64,000 nt of DNA, from positions 165,696,770-165,760,769 of the forward strand of contig CM060687.1 in NCBI GenBank assembly GCA_030686995.1, given 5' to 3'. The position numbers were made by a program, and so were the translations under genes. Below the pieces are notes generated by a model. That model did no database searches and was not told where the DNA came from. It saw only the letters and a program-made list of their open reading frames with translations. Origin of the DNA: Artemisia argyi (Eukaryota > Streptophyta > Magnoliopsida > Asterales > Asteraceae). Below are positions 32,270 through 44,487 of this stretch, piece by piece. Numbering within the stretch: the stretch's first letter is position 1; each line of letters starts with the position of its first letter.

Positions 32270-34598
32270 TTACAAGAAATTAGTGGGGAGCCTCGAAACT
32301 ATCTGGGCCCCCACACCTTTAGCGATGACAAAGCTAATCCTACTGAAGATATGAATAGCAGCACGCGCTTCAATGTCTTGAGTAATGGAGAACTTCCGGA
32401 TCCGTTTTAGTAGGGTCACCGCATCAGTCTCAAGTTCACCCAGAGAGGAAAATGAGAAGGGGAGGAACCCGTATCCAATCTCCATACACTTAGCCCCATA
32501 CTTGACACGTTTACGTTATGCGGCGTTAGACACCACACGACCTGGCACAAAATCAATCATACTGGTTTGCGTCAAGGGAGACGACCCCGTCAAATCGACG
32601 CAAACGTCCTTTCCCTCGTCCCAAGAATAAAGCAGAATATCAGCCGGACGTAAGGCTTGCTCCCCCTCCCCATAAAGCCCGATGTCAACCTCTTTACGAG
32701 CCGAGACCCCGGACCAAGAGTAAACATCAAACAGGGTATCACGCACCATGTTGTGTCGATGTTTAATGCCAACGATGCCAGCGCATGATAGCGCATGGTC
32801 CCCGTAAATATCCCCTGAAAAAACCTTGGAACAAGCTGAGCATAGTCTCTGAACAGAAAACAAGGGAACACTTAACCTATAACATAATACACATCGGTAA
32901 GTTCTGGCGTTCATAGTCTGTCCCAACCCAGCGATCGGAACCACCCCTAACTAATCTGAAGTATAATCTTCCGTTTGCGATCTCCAGAGCGCCATCTGTC
33001 GCATAGATAAGCAAAAGGTAGATTCAACCATTTTGGTAACACGTGTGAAATATATATCTGCCAGTTTCTTCATGAGTTTAGGGGCAGCGATCTCATCCGG
33101 ATTACTCAAAAGGTCAATCTCCATTTTTGCATTAAAAGCACACAAGGCCTCTTCGAAGGAAGGTCCAGAGGTTATAATCCCGGAGTGTTAGAGAAGCTTA
33201 GTTTGTAAGTTGGCCGATTGGAGTCTGGACGCGAGAAATGCATAATTCAAGGCATCACTCGCAGAATACACACCAAGCCCCCCAAATGCAAAGGGCAAGG
33301 TAGCAACCCTCCGTTGCCAATCACCGAAACTTGGTCCAGAAGCAGTGACAATACGCTCAAGGGAAGAACGAAGTGCTGCATCAAATGAAGTGTGAGCCTG
33401 CTCAAAGACCGGGGGAGAACATGTGCGCATAGAAAAATAGAGCTTGGAAATGCCAGCACAAGCTCGAAGGAACAACAAATCACATTGGGGGTCCTTAATA
33501 GCAATAGCATCCATGAGCTCAATGGTTTTAGCAACCCTTTTCATAATAAGCTCGCTACTAAACTCATGGTCCATACTAGCAGGCCCACCTAACAATTTAA
33601 CACCATGTAGCGGTCGAGCAATATTAGGCGGAAAGACACCTGCAATCATGCTTCTGGGGTCTCCATGTGGCCAAAAAACCTCTGTTTTCTCAACATTGAG
33701 GTGTAGACCACGACATGGTCCATCTGTCATAATAAGGTCTAAAACCTGCCCCACAACCAAAGTGTCTCCAATAATAGTGTCATCATCTAGATACCAGGCA
33801 TGAAGGGAAAGACTGAAGGAGTCCTTAATCTTACACACCAAAGGATGTAATACTAGAGCAAAGAGGAGAGGTCCAAGTGGATCACCTTGTTGTACCCCTT
33901 GGTGCGACCATAACGTGTGTTCACCATAGTATAATCTAGCTGGCCTGGAGTAACAAAATTCCACCCAACGTGAGATGGCAGGACAACGTAGGCGAACTTC
34001 CTGAAGCATGACTTCACGGTCCACTAAGTTGAAGGCATTTTTGAAATCCACCAGTAACATCGAAAGACCTTCCTCACCACCACGATCTTCAATAAACCTA
34101 CTAAGGGCATGAAGAATAGCCTCCCCTCCTCCAGGTACCCCGACACCAAATTGAAGATCATTTAAATAACCATCCAAGGAATGGCCAATCAAGGAAGCAC
34201 CAACCTTAGAGACTAAACGTCTCCAAACGGTCCCTACAGCAATAGGGCGGATACCACCTCTAGGTTTGATCAGCGGTGTGAGGGGAGCACTAGAAATATA
34301 CTCACCCAACGCCCTAGGGCATTTACCATCGAGGAAAAGATTTACCACATGGGTGATAGAATTGATTAACTCATCGGAAATAGCCACAGCCGCACCACTA
34401 AAGCAATCCAACAGGTGTTGGGCTCGCAAACCATCTCGAACACAAGACGTACCACGGGGGAAACTCTTAATCATGTCAAGAACCACGGCAGGAGATGCAA
34501 TGAGGTTATGATGATCAATAGGTATATCTGGAAAACAAGGAGCAGACTTGAAGGGATGCTTAGCCATTAAGTCCTCAAGAGTAGTATCATTATAAGGA
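32270..34598 (-). pseudogene. Reverse transcriptase with C-terminal Cys/His and nuclease-like region
   Basis: One reading frame runs from 34598 to 32270 on the minus strand with three stops (33188-33190, 32951-32953, 32516-32518). RT landmarks: GGIRPIAVGTVWRRL, LLVDFKNAFNLVDRE, the substrate-binding GVQQGDPLGPLLF and the catalytic AWYLDDDTI. After the RT, CSACSKVFSGDIYGDHALSC gives a Cys/His cluster. RHNMVRD, KEVDIGL, RPADILLY and VCVDLTGSSPL then follow the spacing of a PD-(D/E)XK-type nuclease. That layout is reminiscent of R2-like restriction-type endonucleases; this is inference. The end (GYGFLPFSFSSLGEL; KGVGAQIVSRLPTNFL) is conserved in the family. Confidence 0.8.
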
Positions 34599-34603
34599 GC
34601 AAC

Positions 34604-36015
34604 TGATGAGGCGAAAAATGAACCACTTTTAGGGGGTCATTTAAGCCCGGAATTGAATTTATTTGATCAAATATTGCCTTAAATCGTTCCTTTTGTGATT
34701 TTAGGTCCTTTGGGAGTGAAATCTGGAAAAGGAAGCAATTCGGACGTTTTTGGAGCATAAAAGTGAAGAAAACGCCAAAGACTTAATTTTCCAAGCTGGG
34801 AACAGTGTGTGACGGCGTCAAGAGTACCATCCTGACGACGTCAAGAGTAAATTTCATGACGGCCCAGTACAGAAATGAAGGCGTCACAAGGAAGAGCGTC
34901 AAGAGTTAAATACGTGACGGCCTGGAAAAGTTTAATACATGACGGCGTCAGATGTAGATCAAGGCAGTCCGAGAATTCTTTTGACGGCGAGATGACGGCG
35001 TCACAAGGTTGTTCTTGACGCCGTCAGCCTCAATTATCTATATATAGTTTTCTAATTTTCATTCATTAAGAGGAACAAGTTTGGAGAAACCCTAAGGCCG
35101 AACCATATACGAATTTTACAGGTTTTTCAAGGGTTTTCAGCCCTTGAACCCTTACATGTGTAATTGAGATAAGTGTTCTTCTAATTCAATCAATATGTCT
35201 ATGTGTTGGTTGTCTATATCTTGTGCTTATTTTAATTCCACCATGCTAGGCTAGATTTATCTTGTGTTTGCTTAGATCTAATGAAACCTAGATGTTGATT
35301 ATGTGTTGATTACTTGTTTATGGTTGTATTGGATGAATGATTTCAATGTTAGGCTTAAGAAAACTGGCAGATCTCCAAATGGTAACATGCTTGAACGTCT
35401 TAGGAAACATGAACCGATGTGTACTAGGTTTTATTGGTTGTATTTAATGCATGAGTAAATTCTAATGATCCCATGTTAGGAGCTTCTTAGCCGGCTCGAC
35501 ATAGGAGTGAAGTAGGCACTCATAGGATTGGGGAGTTAAGTACGCCACCCCATGAATGGTATTAAGGAATACAATCCGTCATCCACACAACTATAACAAG
35601 TAATTAACGTATAAAAGATATCTAGGGAGTAGTGAAATCTAAGTAAACACAATTTCTCCACTTATTGCTCACAACCTTAGTTTAATTTAGTTTTATTTTC
35701 ATTTCTAGTATTTTATTTTGATTGCATCTTTAGTATTGGGTTAGTTGACTAGCAACTAATTCCGCCCAAATCCTTCAAACCCGAGATTTTTACTTGCTTT
35801 CTAAAAAATATAAAAATACAAAAAGAATCATCCCTCATCTCTAGAACTAGTATTTAGGTTTTCTAATCCTAGCGGCACTATTCCTAGCTGAACGATCAAT
35901 CCCCCGGTACTTGTCACTATACTATACTACAACGATCAGGTACACTGCCTGGTGGGGGTTGTAAGCTTCTCGAGATCCCTCGAGAGGTAAAGCCTGGTGC
36001 AATCCCTACGCATCA
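34604..36015 (+). repeat. LTR 1 of tandem array (1,412 bp)
   Basis: Carries the TGACG array (34810-35025) and a TATA box near 35037-35046. Starts immediately after the GCAAC target duplication. Confidence 0.93.
34810..35046 (+). promoter_or_regulatory. U3 promoter with ~10 TGACG/CGTCA motifs and TATA box
   Basis: TGACGGCGTCA or close variants start at 34810, 34833, 34940, 34993 and 35015, with single TGACG or GCGTCA halves near 34857, 34881, 34896, 34915 and 34982. TATATATAG follows at about 35038. TGACG is the core bound by TGA-class bZIP factors (as-1 type). The same array is kept in the other two LTRs. Confidence 0.75.
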
Positions 36016-36021
36016 AGTTTT

Positions 36022-36039
36022 TGGCGCCGTTGCCGGGGA
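36022..36039 (+). other. Primer-binding site, unit 1 (tRNA-Asp type)
   Basis: TGGCGCCGTTGCCGGGGA lies six bases after the LTR end, complementary to the 3' end of plant tRNA-Asp as used by Athila/Tat elements. Confidence 0.9.
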
Positions 36040-36176
36040 ATAGTTATTGTCTAGGTTAGAATCTCTTTTTATTAGGTCTACTTGCTAGATTCCTTTCTAG
36101 TAAGATTTTATTTTTATTTTTAGGTTTTCTTTAGTCTATCGTATTTCTTTGTTTTCTTTATTCGTAAACTATTTCG

Positions 36177-37073
36177 ATGGATAACAATAACATTGATCAT
36201 TTGATTTCTGTTATTCGTGTTTTTCGTCGTAGGATTTTCCAAATGCCCGACCCACTTCCTTTAGTGGAAAATGAGAACCCACCTAACCTCTCACCCAACC
36301 ACCACTTTGACAATAATTCTGAGTTAGAGGAGTCTGATCATGATGATGACCGTAGGGCTAGTCCTTTTTACTATTCAGACTACGACGAGGATCTTGATGA
36401 TGGTGATGTGATTAATGAGAATAGGATGGAAGAGGAAGTGAACCCTCTTAGGTATGTCGACCCTAGAACAAGGATTGAGAGTGATTGTTCATTCAACATG
36501 CAATTTCCTTGTAAGATCGGATTTAGGAGCTTTAACGCTTATCTTAACTCATCTCTCCCAATGAACATAATCTCGTGTAATGAATATAATAAAATCATGG
36601 TAGATGAGTTAGAATACAAAGCGGAAAATTTTATTGCTAGGACAATACCATTGCATGTGTTTGTAGGAAGTTTGGTTTATCTTGTTGAGTTCATGGTTAT
36701 GGAGAGTCTAGGAGAATTTGTTGATAGTAAGTTGACCCAAGTTGTGTTTGGAAGACCTTTTAAACGGTTGACCGACCTCGATGAAACACTTATAGAAGGG
36801 TTAATTATATTCTCGGATGGGGAAGAAGATTTTGTCTACCAAATGCCCCGTACACACCATAGGTTCAAGGATTTTTCTATGGAGAAGTGTAGTAAGTATC
36901 CGCCCATAGAAATGCTAAGTGAGAATAATAAGAGAAAAGGGCTTAAGTATACTCATGAAAAGAATAAAAGATACTATCGCGGATGTTTAGAGTTAGGAGA
37001 TGAGTATAAGAAAGATGAGGCGACCATTAGATGGCTCACGCTTGGTTATGTGAGCATAAGCGATACACGGTAA
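36177..37073 (+). CDS. Retropepsin-like protein without catalytic Asp, unit 1 (298 aa)
   Basis: It starts at the ATG 162 bp after the LTR and is uninterrupted. Residues 1-100 are acidic and probably disordered (NSELEESDHDDDRR). Residues about 115-235 follow the retropepsin pattern of gypsy elements: FNAYLNSSLPMNIIS stands where DLGASINLMP stands in Athila protease, then VFVGSLVYLVEFMVME and VVFGRPFKRLTDLDE in place of the (V/I)LGRPFL strand. The catalytic Asp is replaced by Asn, so proteolysis is not expected. The tail is basic, ending WLTLGYVSISDTR. I know similar proteins from Asteraceae elements but no function for them. Confidence 0.82.
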   Translation: MDNNNIDHLISVIRVFRRRIFQMPDPLPLVENENPPNLSPNHHFDNNSELEESDHDDDRRASPFYYSDYDEDLDDGDVINENRMEEEVNPLRYVDPRTRIESDCSFNMQFPCKIGFRSFNAYLNSSLPMNIISCNEYNKIMVDELEYKAENFIARTIPLHVFVGSLVYLVEFMVMESLGEFVDSKLTQVVFGRPFKRLTDLDETLIEGLIIFSDGEEDFVYQMPRTHHRFKDFSMEKCSKYPPIEMLSENNKRKGLKYTHEKNKRYYRGCLELGDEYKKDEATIRWLTLGYVSISDTR

Positions 37074-39530
37074 CCCATGACCTTGAGTCTAGCTACAAGA
37101 CTCGTAAATAAAGAAAAGCGCTTCTGGGGAGGCAACCCATGTTTTGTATGATTTTATTTTATTTTGTTTGTTATTTGTTTCCGTATGCATGCTTTATTTT
37201 TATTGTTGGTAGATCATGTTTCTAAACTAAAAAGTGGAAATACTTTACTTTGTTGTTTTGGCCTAGTCTTAACTCCACCTAAAGGTATTTTTGCAAAAGA
37301 TAAGTGTAAGGGGAAACCCCAAATATGTTTTTAAGAAACAAACCGATCATGATTCTCCACAATATTAAGTGAACATGTATATTCGTATTTGATAGAGTCA
37401 AATGCTTGTATTGAGTCATAATGAAGTTTTGTTGGATTTTCCAGGAAGTAGGACTAAGTTTTTCCAGAAATTTTCCGGAAACTTAACAAAAGAATTTCTG
37501 CAGGTCACTTCTGACGGCGTCACGAGTTTACTCTTGACGGCGTCACGTGTAAAAATCTGGAAATTTTACCAGTTTTGTTTTTCTAACGGAGTCTTAAAGT
37601 TTTTGTTGAATTATTAAGTTTTATAATCTCCAAGAAATCTGCAAACTTCATTCCACAAGCATTATATCTTATTTTGTTTTCTAGGATTTAGTAACTTATG
37701 TAGATTGCCGCCGATTTTATGCGAGGTTGTTTTGTTTGTTTTCTCAGGATTTACAGGTTATGTATGACAAGAAGATGATTATTTTTCTGGAAGGGAAGTT
37801 TTGATTGTTCATTTTCGTGGAGGAAGATCTAACCTGGCCACCTTATTATCCATACCGAGCGAATCAGGGGAGTATTTGATTTCATTTGTTTTACTTATTT
37901 CACTTTTACATTCTTTACTTGAACATTGGGGACAATGTTCATCCTAAGTGTAAGGGGAGGGTAAAATGATGATAACTTACAGATACACTTTCGATTGAGT
38001 TTGTTTGTTTAATGGTAGATGTGTAATAAAACTATGAGAAATACTTGTTAGTGCAATTTTAGCGCCAAATTTAAAATTTTTTACAACATTTAGGAGTGAA
38101 ACTTTAGCCAGAGCAAGCGTCTCATTGATAGGAGATTGTATGACTAGCACATAACCGTATATTCAGAAAAATTTTCCACCCAAATATGTGAGGTTCGCCT
38201 TTAGATTTGATAGGAAAAGCATTTACTATTAGTGCTTATGAGTGTACCGGTAGTATTTAGATTTTAGAACTTGCGTTAGTGATGCATCCCGAGACCACTA
38301 GTGAGACTACATTCGTGTAGTAGGATTTACTACATGATACGAGGCATTAGGATCACCTTTGTGTTAAACCCGTGTTATAATTACTTGACCATTTAAGTCA
38401 TATTACTTGGCTAGTTAAGTCAACTAATTTTTCCCACACCTTAGCGTTGTACACATTTTTAGTACACGAAACCCCTAGTACACCCCTCCGAGCCTATCTT
38501 TTCGTTTCTAACTTTAAGCATCTTACTTAAAGGAAGAATTTGTTACACCCCACTTAAATGTACAACCAAATCGCCTTAGCCTTCCGTGTATGCACTCATC
38601 TTTAGTGCATTGTTGTTATTTGTTAAACCCTAAGTTAACTATCTAATTGATTACATGGTTGCTAAGTCGAGTTATATCATTGTACATATTGTTTTGGGAC
38701 GATTGAGACTCATGGGTAAAGTACTTATTTTATGGAGTAATGGGGAAGAACACCATTTATTACCCCCATATATACGTTAATCTTAAAAGTACTCCAAGTG
38801 TTTTAATTTTCTTAATTCGAGTTATTAGATTAGTTTATTGTAAAGTATGTAAAAATTCAAGTGTAAGGGGAAAGTTTATTCCCTATGATGTACGGAGTAT
38901 TATTTTGGATGGTAGGGTAAGAGTGTATGCAAAAAAAAAAAAAAAAAAAAAAAAAATAGAAAACGGAAAAGAGAAAAAACATACGGACTACCATCCCGTT
39001 TCATTCTATGTTCATTTTATGTTTTCGTTATTTTTTATTTATTAGCTTAAGTCGAGTCTAGTCTTGGCTTAGCAACGCTATATTGTACATGTAATTAACC
39101 AAGATTGTTAACTCGCCGCCAGTAAAGACTGCCTATATCCAATAAAACCGTGTATTTCATATCCCTACACCTAACGTTACAACCCTTTAAAAGACCTCTT
39201 TGATAGTTTATCCTAGGTGCTTACGCCATGTGGTGGAGGTTTGATCCTTTCCCAAGCCTATGGTAATCTATTTTGCTATAACAGGTAGTGAGAGATGTTT
39301 TCCATTTCCATAATGTGATATTACTTTATTACACCCGAGAGATGTGAGTATCTAAACACTATTTGTGAGGTGCTAGTATATGACCTCCGTGCTTGTCTAT
39401 TGGTCTTTAGTGGAACGATTATTTGTTGTAATTACTTTTATACTAGTGTTAAAAGACCCCTAACTTGTATTTTGACTAGAATAAAAGCGCATTTGCTTGA
39501 GGACAAGCAAATCTCAAGTGTAAGGGTATA
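37074..39530 (+). other. Internal non-coding region, unit 1
   Basis: 2.46 kb with no supported gene. Features: GCGCTTCTGGGGAGGCAACCCATG (37118-37141), the kind of sequence that follows pol in Athila-type elements; two TGACGGCGTCA motifs at about 37512-37550; GGGGACAATGTTCA followed by CTAAGTGTAAGGGGAGG near 37928-37960; a poly(A) near 38931-38955; and a purine-rich GTGTAAGGGTATA just before the LTR at 39531. Confidence 0.8.
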
Positions 39531-40942
39531 TGATGAGGCGAAAAATGAACCACTTTTAGGGGGTCATTTAAGCCCGGAATTGAATGTATTTGATCAAATA
39601 TTACCCTAAATCGTTCCTTTTGTGATTTTAGGTACTTTCGGAGTGAAATCTGGAAAAAGAAGCAATTCGGACGTTTTTGGAGCATAAAAGTGAAGAAAAT
39701 GCCAAAGACTTAATTTTCCAAGCTGGGAACAATGTGTGACGGCGTCAAGAGTACCATCCTGACGGCGTCAAGAGTAAATTTCATGACGGCCCAGTACAGA
39801 AATGAAGGCGTCACAAGGAAGAGCGTCAAGAGTTAAATACGTGACGGCCTGGAAAAGTTTAATACATGACGGCGTCAGATGTAGATCAAGGCAGTCCGAG
39901 AATTCTTTTGGCGGCAAGATGACGGCGTCACAAGGTTGTTCTTGACGCCGTCAGCCTCAATTATCTATATATAGTTTTCTAATTTTCATTCATTAAGAGG
40001 AACAAGTTTGGAGAAACCCTAAGGCCGAACCATATACGAATTTTACAGGTTTTTCAAGGGTTTTCAGCCCTTGAACCCTTACATGTGTAATTGAGATAAG
40101 TGTTCTTCTAATTCAATCAATATGTCTATGTGTTGGTTGTCTATATCTTGTGCTTGTCTTAATTCCACCGTGCTAGGCTAGATTTATCTTGTGTTTACTT
40201 AGATCTAATGAAACCTAGATGTTGATTATGTGTTGATTACTTGTTTATGGTTGTATTGGATGAATGATTTCAATGTTAGGCTTAAGAAAACTGGCAGATC
40301 TCCAAATGGTAACATGCTTGAACGTCTTAGGAAACATGAACCGATGTGTACTAGGTTTTATTGGTTGTATTTAATGCATGAGTAAATTCTAATGATCCCA
40401 TGTTAGGAGCTTCTTAGCCGGCTCGACATAGGAGTGAAGTAGGCACTCATAGGATTGGGGAGTTAAGTACGCCACCCCATGAATGGTATTAAGGAATACA
40501 ATCCGTCATCCACGCAACTATAACAAGTAATTAACGTATAAAAGATATCTAGGGAGTAGTGAAATCTATGTAAACACAATTTCTCCACTTATTACTCACA
40601 ACCTTAGTTTAATTTAGTTTTATTTTCATTTCTAGTATTTTATTTTGATTGGATCTTTAGTATTGGGTTAGTTGACTAGCAACTAATTCCGCCCAAATCC
40701 TTCAAACCCGAGATTTTTACTTGCTTTCTAAAAAATATAAAAATACAAAAAGAATCATCCCTCATCTCTAGAACTAGTATTTAGGTTTTCTAATCCTAGC
40801 GACACTATTCCTAGCTGAACGTTCAATCCCCCGGTACTTGTCACTATACTATACTACAACGATCAGGTAAACTGCCTGGTGGGGGTTGTAAGCTTTTCGA
40901 GATCCCTCGAGAGATAAAGCCTGGTGCAATCCCTACGCATCA
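39531..40942 (+). repeat. LTR 2 of tandem array, shared by both units
   Basis: 1,412 bp, same ends and TGACG array as LTR 1. It serves as 3' LTR of unit 1 and 5' LTR of unit 2, followed by its own primer site near 40949-40966. Confidence 0.93.
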
Positions 40943-40948
40943 AGTTTT

Positions 40949-40966
40949 TGGCGCCGTTGCCGGGGA
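40949..40966 (+). other. Primer-binding site, unit 2 (tRNA-Asp type)
   Basis: Same TGGCGCCGTTGCCGGGGA as in unit 1, at the same offset from the LTR. Confidence 0.88.
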
Positions 40967-41103
40967 ATAGTTATTGTCTAGGTTAGAATCTCTTTTTATT
41001 AGGTCTACTTGCTAGATTCCTTTCTAGTAAGATTTTATTTTTATTTTTAGGTTTTCTTTAGTGTATCGTATTTCTTTGTTTCCTTTATTCGTAAACTATT
41101 TCG

Positions 41104-42000
41104 ATGGATAACAATAACATTGATCGTTTGATTCCTATTATTCGTGTTTTTCGTCGTAGGATTTTCCAAATGCCCGACCCACTTCCTTTAGTGGAAAATG
41201 AGAACCCACCTAACCTCTCACCCAACCACCACTTCGACAATAATTCTGAGTTAGAGGAGTCTGATCATGATGATGACCGTAGGGCTAGTCCTTTTTACTA
41301 TTCAGACTCCGACGTGGATCTTGATAATGGTGATGTGATTAATGAGAATAGGATGGAAGAGGAAGTGAACCCTCTTAGGTATGTCGACCCTAGAACAAGG
41401 ATTGAGAGTGATTGTTCATTCAACATGCAATTTCCTTGTAAGATCGGATTTAGGAGCTTTAACGCCTATCTTAACTCATCTCTCCCAATGAACATAATCT
41501 CGTGTAATGAATATAGTAAAATCATGGTAGATGAGTTAAAATACAAAGGGGAAAATATTATTGCTAGGACAATACCATTGCATGTGTTTGTAGGAAGTTT
41601 GGTTTATCTTGTTGAGTTCATGGTTATGGAGTGTCTAGGAGAATTTTTTGATAGTATGTTGACCCAAGTTGTGTTTGGAAGACCTTTTAAACGGTTGACC
41701 GACCTCGATGAAAAACTTATAGAAGGGTTAATTACATTCTCGGATGGGGAAGAAGATTTTGTCTACCAAATGCCCCGCACACACCCTAGGTTCAAGGATT
41801 TTTCTATGGAGAAGTGTAGTAGGTATCCGCCCATAGAAATGCTAAGTGAGAATGATAAGAGAAAAGGGCTTAAGTATACTCATGAAAAGAATAAAAGATA
41901 CTATCGCGGATGTTTAGATTTAGGAGATGAGTATAAGAAAGATGAGGCGACCATTAGATGGCTCACGCTTGGTTATGTGAGCATAAGCGATACACGGTAA
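41104..42000 (+). CDS. Retropepsin-like protein without catalytic Asp, unit 2 (298 aa)
   Basis: Same length and frame as the unit 1 copy with roughly 20 amino-acid differences by eye and no stop or frameshift. The AYLNSSLPMNII segment with Asn in place of the catalytic Asp is identical in both copies. Some changes are conservative or sit in the acidic N-terminal part. An intact frame in both copies, while every gag-pol in the window is broken, suggests either youth or constraint on this protein. Confidence 0.82.
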   Translation: MDNNNIDRLIPIIRVFRRRIFQMPDPLPLVENENPPNLSPNHHFDNNSELEESDHDDDRRASPFYYSDSDVDLDNGDVINENRMEEEVNPLRYVDPRTRIESDCSFNMQFPCKIGFRSFNAYLNSSLPMNIISCNEYSKIMVDELKYKGENIIARTIPLHVFVGSLVYLVEFMVMECLGEFFDSMLTQVVFGRPFKRLTDLDEKLIEGLITFSDGEEDFVYQMPRTHPRFKDFSMEKCSRYPPIEMLSENDKRKGLKYTHEKNKRYYRGCLDLGDEYKKDEATIRWLTLGYVSISDTR

Positions 42001-43847
42001 CCCATGACCTTGAGTCTAGCTACAAGACTCATAAATAAAGAAAAGCACTTCTTGGGAGACAACCCATGTTTTGTGTGATTTTATTTTATTTTGTTTGTTA
42101 TTTGCTTCCGTATGCATGCTTTATTTTTATTGTTGGTAGATCATGTTTCTAAACTAAAAAGTGGAAATACTTTACTTTGTTGTTTTGGCCTAGTCTTAAC
42201 TCCACCTAAAGGTATTTTTGCAAAAGATAAGTGTAAGGGGAAACCCCAAATATGTTTTTAAGAAACAAACCGATCATGATTCTCCACAATATTAAGTGAA
42301 CATGTATATTCGTATTTGATAGAGTCAAATGCTTGTATTGAGTCATAATGAAGTTTTGCAGGATTTTCCAGGAAGAAGGACCAAGTTTTTCCAGAAATTT
42401 TCCGGAAACTTAACATAAGAATTTCTGCAGGTCACTTCTGACGGCGTCACGAGTTTACTCTTGACGACGTCACGTGTAAAAATCTGGAAATTTTATCAGT
42501 TTTGTTTTTCTAACGGAGTCTTAAAGTTTTTGTTAAATTATTAAGTTTTATAATCTCTAGGAAAGCTGCAAACTTCATTCCACAAGCATTATATCTTATT
42601 TTGCTTTCTAGGATTTAGTAACTTATGTAGATTGCCGCCGATTTTATGCGAGGTTGCTTTGCTTGTTTTCTCAGGATTTACAGGTTATGTAAGACAAGAA
42701 GATGATTATTTTTCTGGAAGGGAAGCTTTGATTGTTCATTTTCTTGTAGGAAGATCTAACTTGGCCACCTTATTATCCATACCGAGCGAATCAGGGGAGC
42801 ATTTGTTTTCATTTGTTTTACTTATTTCAATTTTATATTCTTTACTTGTACATTGGGGACAATGTTCATCCTAAGTGTAAGGGGAGGGTAAAACGATGAT
42901 ACCTTACAGATACACTTTCGCTTGAGTTTGTTTGTTTAATAGTAGATGTGTAATAAAACTATGAGAAATACTTGTTAGTGCAATTTTAGCGCCAAATTTA
43001 AATTTTTTTACAACATTAGGAGTGAAACTTTAGCCATAGCAAGCGTCTCATGGATAGGAGATTGTATGACTAACACATAACCGTATATTCAGAAAAATTT
43101 TCCACCCAAATATGTGAGGTTCGCCTTTAGATTTGATAGGAAAAGCATTTACTATTAGTGCTTATGAGTGTACCGGTAGCATTTAGATTCTAGAACTTGC
43201 GTTAGTGATGCATCCCGAGACCGCTAGTGAGACTACATTCGTGTAGTAGGATTTACTACATGATATGAGGCATTAGGATCACCCTTGTGTTAAACCCGTG
43301 TTATAATTACTTGACCATTTAAGTCATATTACTTGGCTAGTTAAGTCAACTAATTTTTCCCACACCTTAGCGTTGTACTCATTTTTAGTACACGAAACCC
43401 CTAGTACACCCCTCCGAGCCTATCTTTTCGTTTCTAACTTTAAGCATCTTACTTAAAGGAAGAATTTGTTACACCCCACTTAAATGTACAACCAAATCGC
43501 CTTAGCCTTCCGTGTATGCACTCATCTTTAGTGCATTATTGTTATTTGTTAAACCCTAAGTTAACTATCTAATTGATTACATGGTTGCTAAGTCGAGTCA
43601 TATCATTGTATATATTGTTTTGGGACGATTGGGACTCATGGGTAAAGTACTTATTTTATGGAGTAATGGGGAAGAACATCATTTATTACCCCCATATATA
43701 CGTTAATCTTAAAAGTACTCCAAGTGTTTTAATTTTCTTAATTCGAGTCATTAGATTAGTTTATTGTAAAGTATGTAAAAATTCAAGTGTAAGGGGAAAG
43801 TTTATTCCCTATGATGTATTATTTTGGATGGTAGGGTAAGAGTGTAT

Positions 43848-43893
<46 letters not shown>

Positions 43894-44487
43894 GTAAAAA
43901 TCAAGAAAAAAAATAGAAAAAGGAAAAGAGAAAAAACATACGGACTACCATCCCGTTTCATTCTATGTTCATTTTATGTTTTCGTTATTTTTCATTTATT
44001 AGCTTATGTCGAGTCTAATCTTGGCTTAGCAACGCTATATTGTACATGTAATTAACTAAGATTGTTAACTCGCCGCCAGTAAAGACTGCCTATATCCAAC
44101 AAAACCGTGTATTTCATATCCCTACACCTAACGTTATAACCCTTTAAAAGACCTCTTTGATAGTTTATCCTAGATGCTTACGCCATGTGGTGGAAGTTTG
44201 ATCCTTTCCCAAGCCTATGGTAATCTATTTTGCTATGACAGGTAGTGAGAGATGTTCTGCATTTCCATAATGTGATATTACTTTATTACACCCGAGAGAT
44301 GTGAGTATCTAAACACTATTTGTGAGGTGCTAGTATATGACCTTCGTGCTTGTCTATTGGTCTCTAGTGGAACGATTATTTGTTGTAATTACTTTTATAT
44401 TAGTGTTAAAAGACCCCTAACTTGTATTTTGACTAGAATAAAAGCGCATTTGCTTGAGGACAAGCAAATCTCAAGTGTAAGGGTATA
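42001..44487 (+). other. Internal non-coding region, unit 2
   Basis: Copy of 37074-39530 with a longer poly(A) (43850-43890). The GGGGACAATGTTCA / CTAAGTGTAAGGGGAGG motif recurs near 42856-42889. TGACGGCGTCA occurs near 42440 and a TGACGACGTCA variant near 42462. No gene seen. Confidence 0.8.

Noticed and set aside
33392..34511. Plus-strand ORFs in the RT element
   Set aside because: Shadows of the minus-strand reverse transcriptase frame, which has all the motifs.
39476..39685. Minus-strand 69-codon ORFs at 39476, 44433 and 34567
   Set aside because: They recur only because the LTR recurs, start in the LTR and have no motif.
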